From assembly GCF_028198165.1 (NCBI RefSeq), contig NZ_CP116339.1, positions 2,549,001 through 2,613,000 of the forward strand: DNA of 64,000 nucleotides, read 5' to 3'. Numbering within the stretch: the stretch's first letter is position 1; each line of letters starts with the position of its first letter. Position numbers and translations under genes: made by a program. Shown here piece by piece: positions 9,810 through 18,352 of this stretch. The notes under the pieces were generated by a model, which saw only the letters and a list, made by a program, of their open reading frames with translations, made no database searches and was not told the DNA's origin. Origin of the DNA: Pseudoxanthomonas sp. JBR18. Its GTDB lineage: Bacteria > Pseudomonadota > Gammaproteobacteria > Xanthomonadales > Xanthomonadaceae.

Positions 9810-12323
9810 TCACCACAGGTACTTGGCCTGGAAGTTGACCTCGCGACCTTCCAGCGGACGGGCCAGCAGCACGCCGCCGGCACTGGCCGCGTTGCCGAAG
9901 ATGCGCGAGTTCGACTCGGTCAGCCCCAGCTCGTTGGTCATGTTGGTGCCGCGCAGGTTCAACTGCCAGTGATCGCCGATGTTGCTGGTCACGCCGAAGT
10001 CCACCGTGTGGTACGAGCCCAGTTGCTGCAGGCCCGACTGATCCTGGGTGTGGTCGCCCACGTAGGTATAGGTGACGTACGGCAGGATGTCACCCCAGGC
10101 CATCACGAAACGGTAGCTGGGCGTGAACATGCCGCGGAACTTCGGTTGGCGCTGCAGCTGCTTGCCCTCGATCGAAGCACAGGCATCCTCGCCGTTGATG
10201 TTGGTGTAGCGGAAGCAGGCGTCGTAATCGGTGTACTCGCCGTCAAGGTAGTTGGCCACCACCTGCAGGCGCAGGTTCTCCACCGGGGTCAGCGCGCCGA
10301 GCAGGTTCACGCCGTTGGACTTGGAGCCATAGATCTGCGGGCTGCCCACCGGCGTGCCCAGGCCATCAGTGGGCTGGTACTGCAGGCCGGTGAACGTGCG
10401 GTGGTAGGCGCTGAGGTCCACATACAGCAGCGAGGATTGGTACTTGAAGCCGACTTCGTAGTTGCGGATCTTCTGCAGCGGTGGGAAGTTGTCGTTGGTC
10501 GTGCCGCGGATGCCGTTGTCGAAATCCAGGAAATGCCCGCCGGTGTTGACCCGTCCGTAGGCCGAGGTGTGCTCGTTGAAGGTGTAGTTGGCGCCGGCCG
10601 TCCACGACGGGTGGGTCTTGTCGTAGTCGTTGTGCGCGTAGGTGCCGTTGCACACCGGGACAGCGTTGTCGTACAGCGTGCGCGGATTGCCGTCCAGGTC
10701 CTGGTTGGTCAGGTTGCACACGTCGCTCTCGGCGTCCTGGTTCTCAAGACGCCCCGACAGGTCCAGCAGCCAGTTGCCCACCCGCCACGAATCGGACAGG
10801 TAGATCGCCTTGTTGGTGGCGCTGCCGCGCTGGACGATGTGGAAGCCACCGAAATCGGCGAAGCCCTGGTTGTCGGTGCGGTAGGAGGTCTGCCCACCAT
10901 CGAGGTAGGTGACCACGATCGGCGTGGCGTTGGGCGTGTTGGTCATCAGCATCTGGTTACCCAGCGACCACTTGTCGTCCATCGTGTAGTGCGCGTAGTA
11001 CAGGCCGACGGTGAGCGTGTTGCCCTCGAACAGTTCGCGGCTCAGGCGGAAGTCGTTGTTGAAGCTCTTCAGGTGCTTGTGGATATGCCACCAGCCCTGC
11101 TGGATCACGCTCTGGTCCAGCGGCACCGCCCCGCCGGTGGTGTAGGTGGCGGTGGCCGAACCGGCCGGCAGCGCGAAGCCGCCCGGTGTGTCGGGGTTGT
11201 AGAGCATGTCCGCCAGGCTGGCCGGGTTGTTGCCCGAGAACAGCGCATTGGTGTCCATGTCGCCTTCATCGAACAGGAAGCGGTCGCTGATCGACCAGCC
11301 GTTGTCCAACTGATAGTCGAAGTTGCCGCCCAGGAAGAACATCTTGGCACCACGTCCATCGGCCAGGTCGGCGTTGGTGCCGCCGTTGGGATAGCTGGGC
11401 AGATACACGTGCTGCATGGCCTTGCTGTAGTACGTGTCCTTGAGCGGGTCGAAGCCTGGATAGGCGCTGAAGCTGTCGGTGCCGCGCTGGATCAGCGGGA
11501 TCGGGGTGATGAACTGGTTCTTGTCGTTGAGGTAGCGGGTGTACAGGGTGAACTTGCCCGCGTCGGTCTCGTGCGACAGCGTGGCGGTCAGCTGGCCGCC
11601 CTTGTCGGCCTTGAACTGCGGATCGCGCACGCCGTCTGATTCGCGCCAGAAGCCGCCCACGCTGCCGTACCAGCTGTCGGCCAGCTTGAAGCCGGAAAAG
11701 CCGTCCAGCCGCCACAATCCTTCGTCGCCGTAGGTCAGTCCGACGCTGCCGGTCGGCACGTCGGTGCCGGTCTTGAGGAAGAAGTTGGCCGACGCGCCCA
11801 TCTGTCCATCGGCGAACACCACCGACGGGCCGCCCTGCAGGATCTCCACCGCTTCGACCGTGTCGTCCAGGCGGAACATCGAGGTGGTCTCGAAGAACGA
11901 CAGCGTGGGCATGCCGTACAGCGGCGAACCCATCAGCAGCGTGGAGAAGTAGGGCGCATCGCCGCCTCCGGGGAAGCCGGCGATCTCGATGTTGGCGCCG
12001 GTCTGGCCGCCGCTGGTTTCCGGCCACATGCCCGGGGAGATCTTCAGCAGGTCGGCCGTGCTCTTGGGATTGGCCTGTTTGATCTGCTCGGCGTTGGCCG
12101 TGACGATGTTGAAGCTGGCTTCCAGCTTCTTCACACCGCCGGCCTGCGCGGTGCCGGAGACCACGACGGTATCCAGCGTGGTGGCGTTGTCCTGGGACGC
12201 CGATGCGCCAGGCGTTGGATCCTGTGGTGGAGCAGTCGCGGCTTCCTGCGCGAAGGCGGTGGCGTTCAAGCTGGCGGCGATCGCCGCCGACAGCGCATAG
12301 CGCGTCAACCAGGTGCGTTGCAT
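9810..12323 (-). CDS. TonB-dependent outer-membrane receptor
   Basis: A protein of 837 residues with a signal peptide (ALSAAIAASLNATAFA-QE), a TonB box-like TTLDTVVVSG (about 49-58), a plug domain (about 65-195, with VEAVEILQGGPSVVFADG) and a long 22-strand-type barrel ending in ...FQAKYLW, a typical aromatic C-terminus for BAM insertion. GGGAGGGGAA is the ribosome-binding site. There is no Fur box nearby and the next gene encodes a hydrolase-like secreted protein, which hints at a carbohydrate rather than a siderophore substrate; this is inference. Confidence 0.85.
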   Translation of the reverse strand: MQRTWLTRYALSAAIAASLNATAFAQEAATAPPQDPTPGASASQDNATTLDTVVVSGTAQAGGVKKLEASFNIVTANAEQIKQANPKSTADLLKISPGMWPETSGGQTGANIEIAGFPGGGDAPYFSTLLMGSPLYGMPTLSFFETTSMFRLDDTVEAVEILQGGPSVVFADGQMGASANFFLKTGTDVPTGSVGLTYGDEGLWRLDGFSGFKLADSWYGSVGGFWRESDGVRDPQFKADKGGQLTATLSHETDAGKFTLYTRYLNDKNQFITPIPLIQRGTDSFSAYPGFDPLKDTYYSKAMQHVYLPSYPNGGTNADLADGRGAKMFFLGGNFDYQLDNGWSISDRFLFDEGDMDTNALFSGNNPASLADMLYNPDTPGGFALPAGSATATYTTGGAVPLDQSVIQQGWWHIHKHLKSFNNDFRLSRELFEGNTLTVGLYYAHYTMDDKWSLGNQMLMTNTPNATPIVVTYLDGGQTSYRTDNQGFADFGGFHIVQRGSATNKAIYLSDSWRVGNWLLDLSGRLENQDAESDVCNLTNQDLDGNPRTLYDNAVPVCNGTYAHNDYDKTHPSWTAGANYTFNEHTSAYGRVNTGGHFLDFDNGIRGTTNDNFPPLQKIRNYEVGFKYQSSLLYVDLSAYHRTFTGLQYQPTDGLGTPVGSPQIYGSKSNGVNLLGALTPVENLRLQVVANYLDGEYTDYDACFRYTNINGEDACASIEGKQLQRQPKFRGMFTPSYRFVMAWGDILPYVTYTYVGDHTQDQSGLQQLGSYHTVDFGVTSNIGDHWQLNLRGTNMTNELGLTESNSRIFGNAASAGGVLLARPLEGREVNFQAKYLW

Positions 12324-12574
12324 GGTTCCCCTCCCGGACGATGTGGTTCCACGGCATTAAAAGCAGCACGGACACGCATGTGGACGATGGTCCCATCCGC
12401 TGCCGGCACGCCCCCCGTAACCAGCAATCGCCATCGCGCATGCGATGCGCGGCACGGTAGGGAGGCGCTGACAAAGGTGTCAACTTGTCCGCAGGTGTCG
12501 CATCCGTACTGCGGCCATGTCCCGTGCGGTCGGGGGCGGGTAAGCATGAAATTCCCTTGTTTCTGACTGATATT

Positions 12575-12595
12575 GCTTTCGCTGCTATCGAAAGC
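12575..12595. promoter_or_regulatory. Palindrome, possible operator for the 9810-12323 receptor
   Basis: GCTTTCG and CGAAAGC are exact inverted repeats with a 7-base spacer, about 250 bases before the receptor start. The 21-base length and form suit a dimeric repressor, but no regulator gene is adjacent. Confidence 0.3.
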
Positions 12596-13088
12596 GTCAA
12601 CGACATCACGATGCGTGAGCGTTGCGACGCAGCACAGCGTGGCGCGGTCGGGACATGCGATGACGCCAAACCTGTCTGGCCGTGTCCGATGCATCCCTGC
12701 GAGCAGGAACAGCATGATGCGCTGCTTCCGAGACGCGTTGATCTGTGCACTCGCCGAGGCTGCTGCGTAGCGACAACCTGTCCTGTAGCACGAGCCGCAT
12801 GCGCCGATGACTTGCGCGCCGCATCGTCGCCGCAAGCTGCCTGCCATCGATGACCCGCCCAAGAATGTCCTTGTAACCGCGAGCGACATCGTCGGCACGA
12901 CCACCTGGACAAAGGCGCGGCTGGGAGCCTGCACCGGCACGAGGGCTGTGTGCACGGCCCCCGGATGGGGCTGTTGGACGATATCGGGCGCTCGCCTGAA
13001 ACGAGAGTGTTTTCCTTGCCGATGGTGCAGTGGCATGCGTGATGCGTGCGGCCGACTAGCCGTGCAAGCCATGACTCGGTAGACTGAT

Positions 13089-13107
13089 GATCTTGAGAAT
13101 CATTCGC
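13089..13107 (+). promoter_or_regulatory. Fur-like box upstream of siderophore receptor
   Basis: GATCTTGAGAATCATTCGC matches the 19-base Fur consensus at about 14 positions, including the core AATCATT, and ends 11 bases before the receptor ATG. Almost the same block (TTGA-S-AATCATTCGCATT) precedes bfd at 17484, strengthening the case for iron-responsive repression of both. Confidence 0.75.
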
Positions 13108-13118
13108 ATTAAATACAT

Positions 13119-15278
13119 ATGCCCCCTCACCGCATCACGCCCCTCTTCCTGACCGCCGCATTGTCTGTGGCGATGTTCCAAGCGCGGGCCCAGGCAGTAG
13201 ATCCCGCTCCCGCATCTTCTGACAGTGAGGTCACCGAGCTGGATTCGGTCCAGGTCCGGGGCCGGGCGTTGACGCTTTACAAGACCGAGGACGCCGCGGT
13301 CGGCACGCGCACCGACACGCCGCTGGCGCTGGTGCCGCAGTCGGTGCAGGTCATGCCGCGCGAGCTGATCGACGATCAGGCCGCGCGCCAGGTCACCGAC
13401 CTGTACAGAAGCATCAGCGGCATCAGCTTCTTCAGCTATGCCGGTGTCACCCTGCGGGGCTTCCGTCAGGAGAACGTCCTGTACGACGGACTGCGCGGCG
13501 ATCCATACGCGGGCTTCTCGGTGCCGCAACTGTTCAACATCGAGCGCGTGGAAGTCCTCAAGGGACCGGCCGGCGCCCTGTATGGCGGCGGCGATGCCGG
13601 TGGTGTGATCAACTACGTCACGCGTAAACCGCAGGCCAAGGCGCAGCGCCGGGTTGAGGTCCAGGTCGGCAACGAGGACTTCGCGGCGGGTTCGGTGGAG
13701 GCCACGGGGCCGCTCACCTCGTCGGGCGACGTTCGCTACCGCCTTGGCGCCTATGCCGACGGCGAGGAAGGCGTGCGCTGGAATGCGGACAGCCAGAGCG
13801 TGATCGGCGACGCCTCGGTCGCCTTCGACGTGGGCGAGACGGGCGAACTGACCCTGCAGTACACCGACATCACCCAGGACCTGGGCGGCAACCGGCTGCG
13901 TGGCGTGCCGGTGAATGACGATGGCCACTTCCTCACCAGTCGCCGCTGGAACCACAACGAGGCCAGCGACTTCCTCGACATGCGGGCCAAGGTGGTGTTG
14001 GCCCAGTACCGCTTCTCGCCGGCGCCGGCATGGGACGTGGATTTCGCCGCGCGCTGGTTCGAGAACAGCGAGCACCAGATCTATCACGAGCCGATGGGCC
14101 TGATCGACCGCGATGGCGACGGCACGGCCGAATGGATGACGCGCCAGCTGCGCAACCAGTACCGCGACAATGACGCCTTGGCCACCAATGCCAATGCCGT
14201 CTGGCGCTTCGCCACCGCTGGCATCGACCACAAGCTGCTGTTCGGCGCCGACTACTATCGCGGCGACTCGGATTTCCGGGCGCAGACCGCCAACAGCGCG
14301 GACTTGCCCCGCAACGCCGGTCCGGTGCCCGGCATCGACCTGTTCAATCCCGTCTATGGCGTGACCTCCTATCACGACTACAACCTGGCCGCGCTGCCCT
14401 GGCGCCAAACCCGCACGCGCGGGCTTCGCTACGGTGGCTATGTGCAGGACGAGCTGACCTTGACGCCTCGCTGGTACGTGCTGGCTGGCCTGCGCTGGGA
14501 CGGATTCGAGGACGAGGACCGGTTGGCCGGCAATCGCGTGGTCGGCCATGACCTCAGCTGGCGTCTGGGCAGTACTTTCGTGCTGCGCCAGGGCATCAAC
14601 GCATACGCCAGCGTCGCCAGCGGGTTCGTGCCCCAGGCGACCAGTGACCAGGACCCCGCAGCGGGCGGCCCCTTCGACGCCGAGCAGAGCAAGCAGTGGG
14701 AACTCGGGCTGAAAACCCTGCTCGGCAACGGCCGGGTGACGCTCAACACCGCGCTCTATCGCATCGAGCGCAGCAACATCGTGCAGGCGACCGGCGAGGC
14801 CGTCGATGGCGTCAACCAGCTGGGGGCCCTGGGGCTGGTCCGCAGCGAAGGTCTGGAGCTCGACGTGCTGGCGGATGTAACTGACCGTTGGGTGGTCAGC
14901 GTCGCCTACGCCTACAACGATGCTCGGGTGGTCGATGCAGGCAGTGACGGCATCACCAACGCCTCGGGCGATCGGTTCGCCAACGCGCCGCGCAACACGC
15001 TGGGCGTGTGGACCCGCTATGACCTTCCCGCCATCGCATCGGCCATTGGCTTCGGTGCCGACTACATGGATGAGCGCATCAGCCTGGACGGGCAGCGGGT
15101 CAAGCCTTATACGGTCTTCGACATGAGCTGGCAGACGCAATGGCAGGACTGGAAGTTCCAGGCCAACATCAAGAACCTGTTCGACAAGGTCTACGCGGCC
15201 AGCGGCTTCATCGAGCGCGATGGCCATTTCCCAGGTGAGCCGCGACGGCTCTACCTGCAGGCGGCGTACACGTTCTGA
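13119..15278 (+). CDS. TonB-dependent siderophore receptor
   Basis: A 719-residue outer-membrane receptor: signal peptide (to about residue 25), TonB box-like TELDSVQVRG, plug domain containing VPQSVQVMPRELIDDQ and IERVEVLKGPAGALYGGG, both hallmarks of the FhuA/FpvA-like siderophore family, then a barrel ending in LYLQAAYTF. It imports a ferric siderophore with TonB energy; the ligand cannot be told from sequence. A Fur-like box abuts the start, and a PepSY membrane protein follows 8 bases downstream, a common partner in ferric-siderophore reduction. Confidence 0.92.
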   Translation: MPPHRITPLFLTAALSVAMFQARAQAVDPAPASSDSEVTELDSVQVRGRALTLYKTEDAAVGTRTDTPLALVPQSVQVMPRELIDDQAARQVTDLYRSISGISFFSYAGVTLRGFRQENVLYDGLRGDPYAGFSVPQLFNIERVEVLKGPAGALYGGGDAGGVINYVTRKPQAKAQRRVEVQVGNEDFAAGSVEATGPLTSSGDVRYRLGAYADGEEGVRWNADSQSVIGDASVAFDVGETGELTLQYTDITQDLGGNRLRGVPVNDDGHFLTSRRWNHNEASDFLDMRAKVVLAQYRFSPAPAWDVDFAARWFENSEHQIYHEPMGLIDRDGDGTAEWMTRQLRNQYRDNDALATNANAVWRFATAGIDHKLLFGADYYRGDSDFRAQTANSADLPRNAGPVPGIDLFNPVYGVTSYHDYNLAALPWRQTRTRGLRYGGYVQDELTLTPRWYVLAGLRWDGFEDEDRLAGNRVVGHDLSWRLGSTFVLRQGINAYASVASGFVPQATSDQDPAAGGPFDAEQSKQWELGLKTLLGNGRVTLNTALYRIERSNIVQATGEAVDGVNQLGALGLVRSEGLELDVLADVTDRWVVSVAYAYNDARVVDAGSDGITNASGDRFANAPRNTLGVWTRYDLPAIASAIGFGADYMDERISLDGQRVKPYTVFDMSWQTQWQDWKFQANIKNLFDKVYAASGFIERDGHFPGEPRRLYLQAAYTF

Positions 15279-15286
15279 AGGATTTC

Positions 15287-16435
15287 ATGCGCCAGCCATT
15301 GCCAGCGACCGGAACTTCGTCATTAATAGCGCCGCCCACCAAAGCGCGGGGGCGGCGACGTTGGTTCGATCTGCACAGCTGGATCGGACTGAAGCTCTGT
15401 CTGTTCATGGGTTTCGTCTTCCTGACCGGCACCCTGGCGGTGTTCGCGCAGGAAATCGACTGGCTCGTGCATGCGGAAATGCGCGTGGAGCCCGGCGAGC
15501 AACGCGCCAGTTGGGGCCAACTGGTCGGTGCCGTGCAGCGCGCCCATCCCACCTGGGTGCTGCAAGGACTAAGCGCGCCGCATGCGTCGCGCTTTGCCGC
15601 TCAGGCCCAGATGCGGACGGAGGAAGGAAGGCTGCGTTTCGTCTGGGTCGATCCCTACACCGCTCAAGTCACCGGCGATACGCACCGGTTCAACGTCCAC
15701 CGGTTCCTGCGCAACACGCATCGCCACCTCATGCTGCCGGTCAAGTATGGCGTGCCGCTGGTGGCCGCGCTGTCGATCCCGTTGCTGCTTTCACTGATCA
15801 GCAGTTTGTTCATCTACAAGCGCTGGTGGCGGGGCTTCTTCAAGTGGCCCAGAGGGGACCGGCCACGCCGCCTGTGGGGCGACATCCACCGGCTGTGCGG
15901 GGTCTGGAGTCTTTGGTTCGTCGGCCTGATTGCTATGACCGGTGGGTGGTATCTCATCGAATCGCTGGGCGGCAAGGCGACGCCTCCCCCCAAGATTGCC
16001 TTGCCTGGCGATGGCAAGGATGAGCGGCCCGCGCCGGCCGATCCGGCCGCCATCGATCGTACCGTGGAACAGCTGGAAAAGCGCTGGCCGGAACTGCGTG
16101 TCGCGGGCGTCCAGCCCAGCACCGCAGGTCAGGGCATTCTCATCGATGGACAGGCGCAGGCATGGCTGGTGCGTGATCGCGCCAACGTGGCGGGCTTCGA
16201 TCTGCGCGATGGCCATCTGCTGGGGCTCCGGGACGGCCGCGACATGAGCCTTCACCAGCGTGTCGCGGAAATGGCCGACCCGCTCCATTTCGGCGCCTTT
16301 GGCGGGTGGCCGGTGCGGCTGTTGTGGTTCCTGTTTGGTGCCGCGCTCACCACGCTCAGTTTTACCGGCGTGTACCTGTACGGACTGCGGATCGCCGACA
16401 CCCTGCGCCAGGCACGTCGACGGAGAGCGTCATGA
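15287..16435 (+). CDS. PepSY-associated transmembrane protein
   Basis: A 382-residue inner-membrane protein with four main helices: about 30-50, 160-180, 200-220 and 340-365. Between them are the conserved HRFLRNTHRHLMLP and GDIHRLCGVWSLWF motifs, whose histidines suggest haem or electron-transfer sites as in PepSY_TM iron-uptake proteins. A periplasmic PepSY-like loop spans about 225-330. AAGGA precedes the ATG, 8 bases after the siderophore receptor stop. The operon position suggests a role in reductive iron release from the imported siderophore. Confidence 0.8.
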   Translation: MRQPLPATGTSSLIAPPTKARGRRRWFDLHSWIGLKLCLFMGFVFLTGTLAVFAQEIDWLVHAEMRVEPGEQRASWGQLVGAVQRAHPTWVLQGLSAPHASRFAAQAQMRTEEGRLRFVWVDPYTAQVTGDTHRFNVHRFLRNTHRHLMLPVKYGVPLVAALSIPLLLSLISSLFIYKRWWRGFFKWPRGDRPRRLWGDIHRLCGVWSLWFVGLIAMTGGWYLIESLGGKATPPPKIALPGDGKDERPAPADPAAIDRTVEQLEKRWPELRVAGVQPSTAGQGILIDGQAQAWLVRDRANVAGFDLRDGHLLGLRDGRDMSLHQRVAEMADPLHFGAFGGWPVRLLWFLFGAALTTLSFTGVYLYGLRIADTLRQARRRRAS

Positions 16436-16545
16436 GCCCTGGTCCCTGGCGACTGGCCTGGCGCGCCATGGGGCGCTGGCGCTGGATATGGCTGTTGCTG
16501 GCGGTGATCTGGCTCGCACTGATTCCACTCGAAGCCATGAAGTAG
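16432..16545 (+). CDS. 37-residue membrane peptide after PepSY gene
   Basis: A short gene whose ATG overlaps the PepSY stop (ATGA). The peptide has a basic, tryptophan-rich N-terminus (WRLAWRAMGRWRW), one hydrophobic helix (IWLLLAVIWLALIPL) and a short tail. Overlap, conserved operon strand and a terminator just downstream support translation. Function unknown; it may stabilise the PepSY protein in the membrane. Confidence 0.6.
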   Translation: MSPGPWRLAWRAMGRWRWIWLLLAVIWLALIPLEAMK

Positions 16546-16632
16546 CTCGCTCACCCGAGCGCAGAGGCGGGGCGGGTTTAAGCTCCCGAAGCCGACCTCA
16601 GCAACCCCGCACGGCCTTCCCGCAGCCAACAA

Positions 16633-16656
16633 AAAACCCGCCATCCGGCGGGTTTT
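16633..16656 (+). terminator. Bidirectional terminator after iron-uptake operon
   Basis: A 10-bp perfect stem AAAACCCGCC / GGCGGGTTTT with loop ATCC. The A and T tracts let it act in both directions, ending both the receptor operon (+) and the tRNA-Met transcript (-). Confidence 0.85.
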
Positions 16657-16685
16657 CGTCAACGCGCTGATTCCCAAAGGAAACC

Positions 16686-16762
16686 TGGTGGCTATGGGTG
16701 GACTCGAACCACCGACCCCAGCATTATGAGTGCTGTGCTCTAACCGGCTGAGCTACATAGCC
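16686..16762 (-). tRNA. tRNA-Met (anticodon CAT), elongator type
   Basis: A 77-base cloverleaf with encoded CCA: acceptor GGCTATG/CATAGCC, D arm GCTCAGCCGGTTAGAGC, anticodon loop CTCATAA with CAT at complement(16736-16738), and T arm with GGTTCGAGTCC. The first acceptor pair is G-C and the body closely resembles E. coli elongator tRNA-Met rather than initiator tRNA. A tRNA-Ile2 (lysidine-modified CAT) is less likely from the overall sequence. Confidence 0.93.
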
Positions 16763-16777
16763 GCGCGTGAACCGGTA

Positions 16778-16806
16778 ATTCTGGGCAGGTCCTGCCGTTC
16801 TGTCAA
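16778..16806 (-). promoter_or_regulatory. Sigma-70 promoter of tRNA-Met
   Basis: On the minus strand, a perfect -35 TTGACA (16806-16801), a 17-base spacer, and CAGAAT (16783-16778) as -10, placing the transcription start about 8-9 bases before the mature tRNA. Confidence 0.7.
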
Positions 16807-16882
16807 CGGGTGATTGGTGCAGTTGAGTGGCCGGGCGGGGCGTGGCACATTCGGACCCAGTAGATTTTCAGGAGTCCGCGTC

Positions 16883-17491
16883 GTGATCGATCCGGACGGC
16901 TACCGACCCAACGTCGGCATCGTGTTGATGCATCCCGATGGGAAGGTCTTCTGGGCGCGCAGAGTGCGCCGGGACGGCTGGCAGTTCCCGCAGGGCGGCA
17001 TGAACACCGACGAGACGCCGGTCGAGGCCATGTACCGCGAGCTGCGCGAGGAGACCGGCCTGCTGCCCGAGCACGTCGAAGTGCTGGGCGCCACGCCGGG
17101 CTGGCTACGCTATCGGCTTCCGCATCGTGCGATCCGGCGCAACGAGCGCCACGTCTGTATCGGCCAGAAGCAGGTCTGGTTCCTGCTGCGGCTGGTCGGG
17201 GAAGAGCGCCACGTGCGCCTGGACCTGACCGAAACACCGGAATTCGACCACTGGCGTTGGGTGGATTTCTGGTATCCGATGGAACACGTGGTGGTCTTCA
17301 AGCGCGGGGTCTATGCCCGCGCCCTTGGGCATCTGGCGCCGATGGCCCGGGTCGTGGCGGGGCTGGCGGCCGTGCCGCCGCCGCGCCTGGAGCGGCGGGG
17401 CCCGGACGTGCTGGTGCGCACCTCGCAGCGTCCGCGCAATCGCTCGGGCCGCCGGCGGGGGAACTCGGATCCGGCCTCCTCGGGAAATTGA
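16883..17491 (+). CDS. rppH: RNA pyrophosphohydrolase RppH
   Basis: A Nudix hydrolase of 202 residues that removes pyrophosphate from 5'-triphosphate RNA and so triggers decay. It starts [16 protein letters not shown], typical for RppH, with a Nudix box [20 protein letters not shown] (residues about 36-55). The GTG start at 16883 is supported by AGGAG at 16870-16874 and by the family N-terminus. The C-terminal 40 residues are basic and proline-rich, longer than E. coli RppH (176), which may aid RNA binding. The stop codon lies inside the Fur-like box of bfd. Confidence 0.92.
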   Translation: MIDPDGYRPNVGIVLMHPDGKVFWARRVRRDGWQFPQGGMNTDETPVEAMYRELREETGLLPEHVEVLGATPGWLRYRLPHRAIRRNERHVCIGQKQVWFLLRLVGEERHVRLDLTETPEFDHWRWVDFWYPMEHVVVFKRGVYARALGHLAPMARVVAGLAAVPPPRLERRGPDVLVRTSQRPRNRSGRRRGNSDPASSGN

Positions 17492-17502
17492 CAATCATTC
17501 GC
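17484..17502 (+). promoter_or_regulatory. Fur-like box upstream of bfd
   Basis: GAAATTGACAATCATTCGC shares the AATCATTCGCATT core with the box at 13089 and matches the Fur consensus at about 14 of 19 positions. Just downstream the sequence CGCATTCA-CGGT-TGAATGCG forms an 8-bp hairpin (17500-17519). Confidence 0.75.
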
Positions 17503-17559
17503 ATTCACGGTTGAATGCGATCGGGCCATTCGGGCCTGCAGCAGTCCCAAGCCATCGCC

Positions 17560-17772
17560 GTGTACGTCTGCATCTGCAATGGGGTCACTGACCTCCAGAT
17601 CCGTGAGGCCGCCGCCAACGGTTGCCGGACCACCTCCGAATTGACCATGCGCACCGGTGCGGGCAGCACGTGTGGCAGTTGCCTGGAGCTGGCTGCCGGT
17701 TTGCTCGCCGAGCATCACGGGTCGAGCTTTCCGCTGCCTGTCTTGAGAGCCGATCTGGCCAACGCGGCCTGA
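17560..17772 (+). CDS. bfd: Bacterioferritin-associated ferredoxin
   Basis: A 70-residue [2Fe-2S] protein with cysteines at 4, 6, 38 and 41, exactly the E. coli Bfd pattern (VCICNGV ... STCGSCLELA). It docks on bacterioferritin and donates electrons for iron release. The GTG start at 17560 gives this numbering; an in-frame ATG at 17515 would add 15 unsupported residues. The Fur-like box upstream fits induction during iron starvation, and bfr follows. Confidence 0.9.
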   Translation: MYVCICNGVTDLQIREAAANGCRTTSELTMRTGAGSTCGSCLELAAGLLAEHHGSSFPLPVLRADLANAA

Positions 17773-17881
17773 GCGAGCCCCGCGCGTGCGCACGGCACGT
17801 GATTGATCACGATTCGCGTTCCATCACGCCGCTTCGCGGCCCGGTATGCTGCCGCGCATCTTTCCTGCACGGGCCATGACG

Positions 17882-18352
17882 ATGAAGGGCGACGCCAAGG
17901 TCATCGAATTCCTCAACAAGGTGCTCTACAACGAGCTGACCGCGATCAACCAGTACTTCCTGCACGCCAAGATGCTGAAGAACTGGGGCCTGAAGGAACT
18001 GGCCGAGCACGAGTACAAGGAATCCATCGACGAAATGAAGCATGCGGACAAGCTGGCCGACCGCATCCTGTTTCTCGAGGGACTTCCCAATTTTCAGGCG
18101 CTGGGCAAGCTGCGCATCGGCGAGAATCCGCGCGAGATGCTCGAGTGCGACCTGGCGCTGGAGATGGATGCGCTGCCGGTGTTGCGCGAGGGCGTGGCCT
18201 ACTGCGAGACCATCGGCGACTACGTCAGCCGCCAGCTGCTGGTGGACATCCTCGATTCGGAAGAGGAACACGTGGACTGGCTGGAGACCCAGTTGGACCT
18301 GATCGGCCGCATCGGCGAGCCGAACTATTTGTTGACCAAGCTCGACGACTGA
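17882..18352 (+). CDS. bfr: Bacterioferritin
   Basis: A 156-residue haem-containing ferritin subunit. With the ATG at 17882 the ferroxidase ligands E18, E51 and H54 and the haem ligand M52 (IDEMKHAD) fall on the E. coli numbering, and later ligands lie in [11 protein letters not shown] and [11 protein letters not shown]. It stores iron as ferric mineral in a 24-mer; Bfd, encoded upstream, mobilises it. An ATG two codons earlier (17876) is also possible. Its last 28 bases overlap the 3' end of the opposite-strand histidine kinase gene. Confidence 0.94.
   Translation: MKGDAKVIEFLNKVLYNELTAINQYFLHAKMLKNWGLKELAEHEYKESIDEMKHADKLADRILFLEGLPNFQALGKLRIGENPREMLECDLALEMDALPVLREGVAYCETIGDYVSRQLLVDILDSEEEHVDWLETQLDLIGRIGEPNYLLTKLDD

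Larger units (their letters stand above)
12324..13118. other. 795-base intergenic region between divergent receptor genes
   Basis: No convincing gene was found: the reading frames here lack ribosome-binding sites and recognisable domains, and base composition is less GC-rich than the flanks. It contains a 7-bp inverted repeat GCTTTCG-N7-CGAAAGC (12575-12595) and, at its right end, a Fur-like box. The remainder may hold promoters for both receptors or decayed sequence. Confidence 0.5.

Noticed and set aside
7932..11639. 1235-residue open frame on the plus strand
   Set aside because: It is the antisense shadow of the hydrolase-like and TonB-receptor genes, with biased His/Gln/Arg composition, no domain and no ribosome-binding site.
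12305..13072. 255-residue minus-strand frame in the gap between receptors
   Set aside because: Composition unlike the neighbours, no domain, no ribosome-binding site, and it overlaps the receptor start region.
13056..15227. 723-residue open frame on the minus strand
   Set aside because: Antisense of the siderophore receptor, a GC-rich codon artefact.
16686..16762. tRNA-Ile with CAT anticodon
   Set aside because: Body and acceptor sequence closely resemble elongator tRNA-Met.
17804..17818. FNR-like site before bfr (TTGATCACGATTC)
   Set aside because: Only one half site is good; the other half deviates at most positions.
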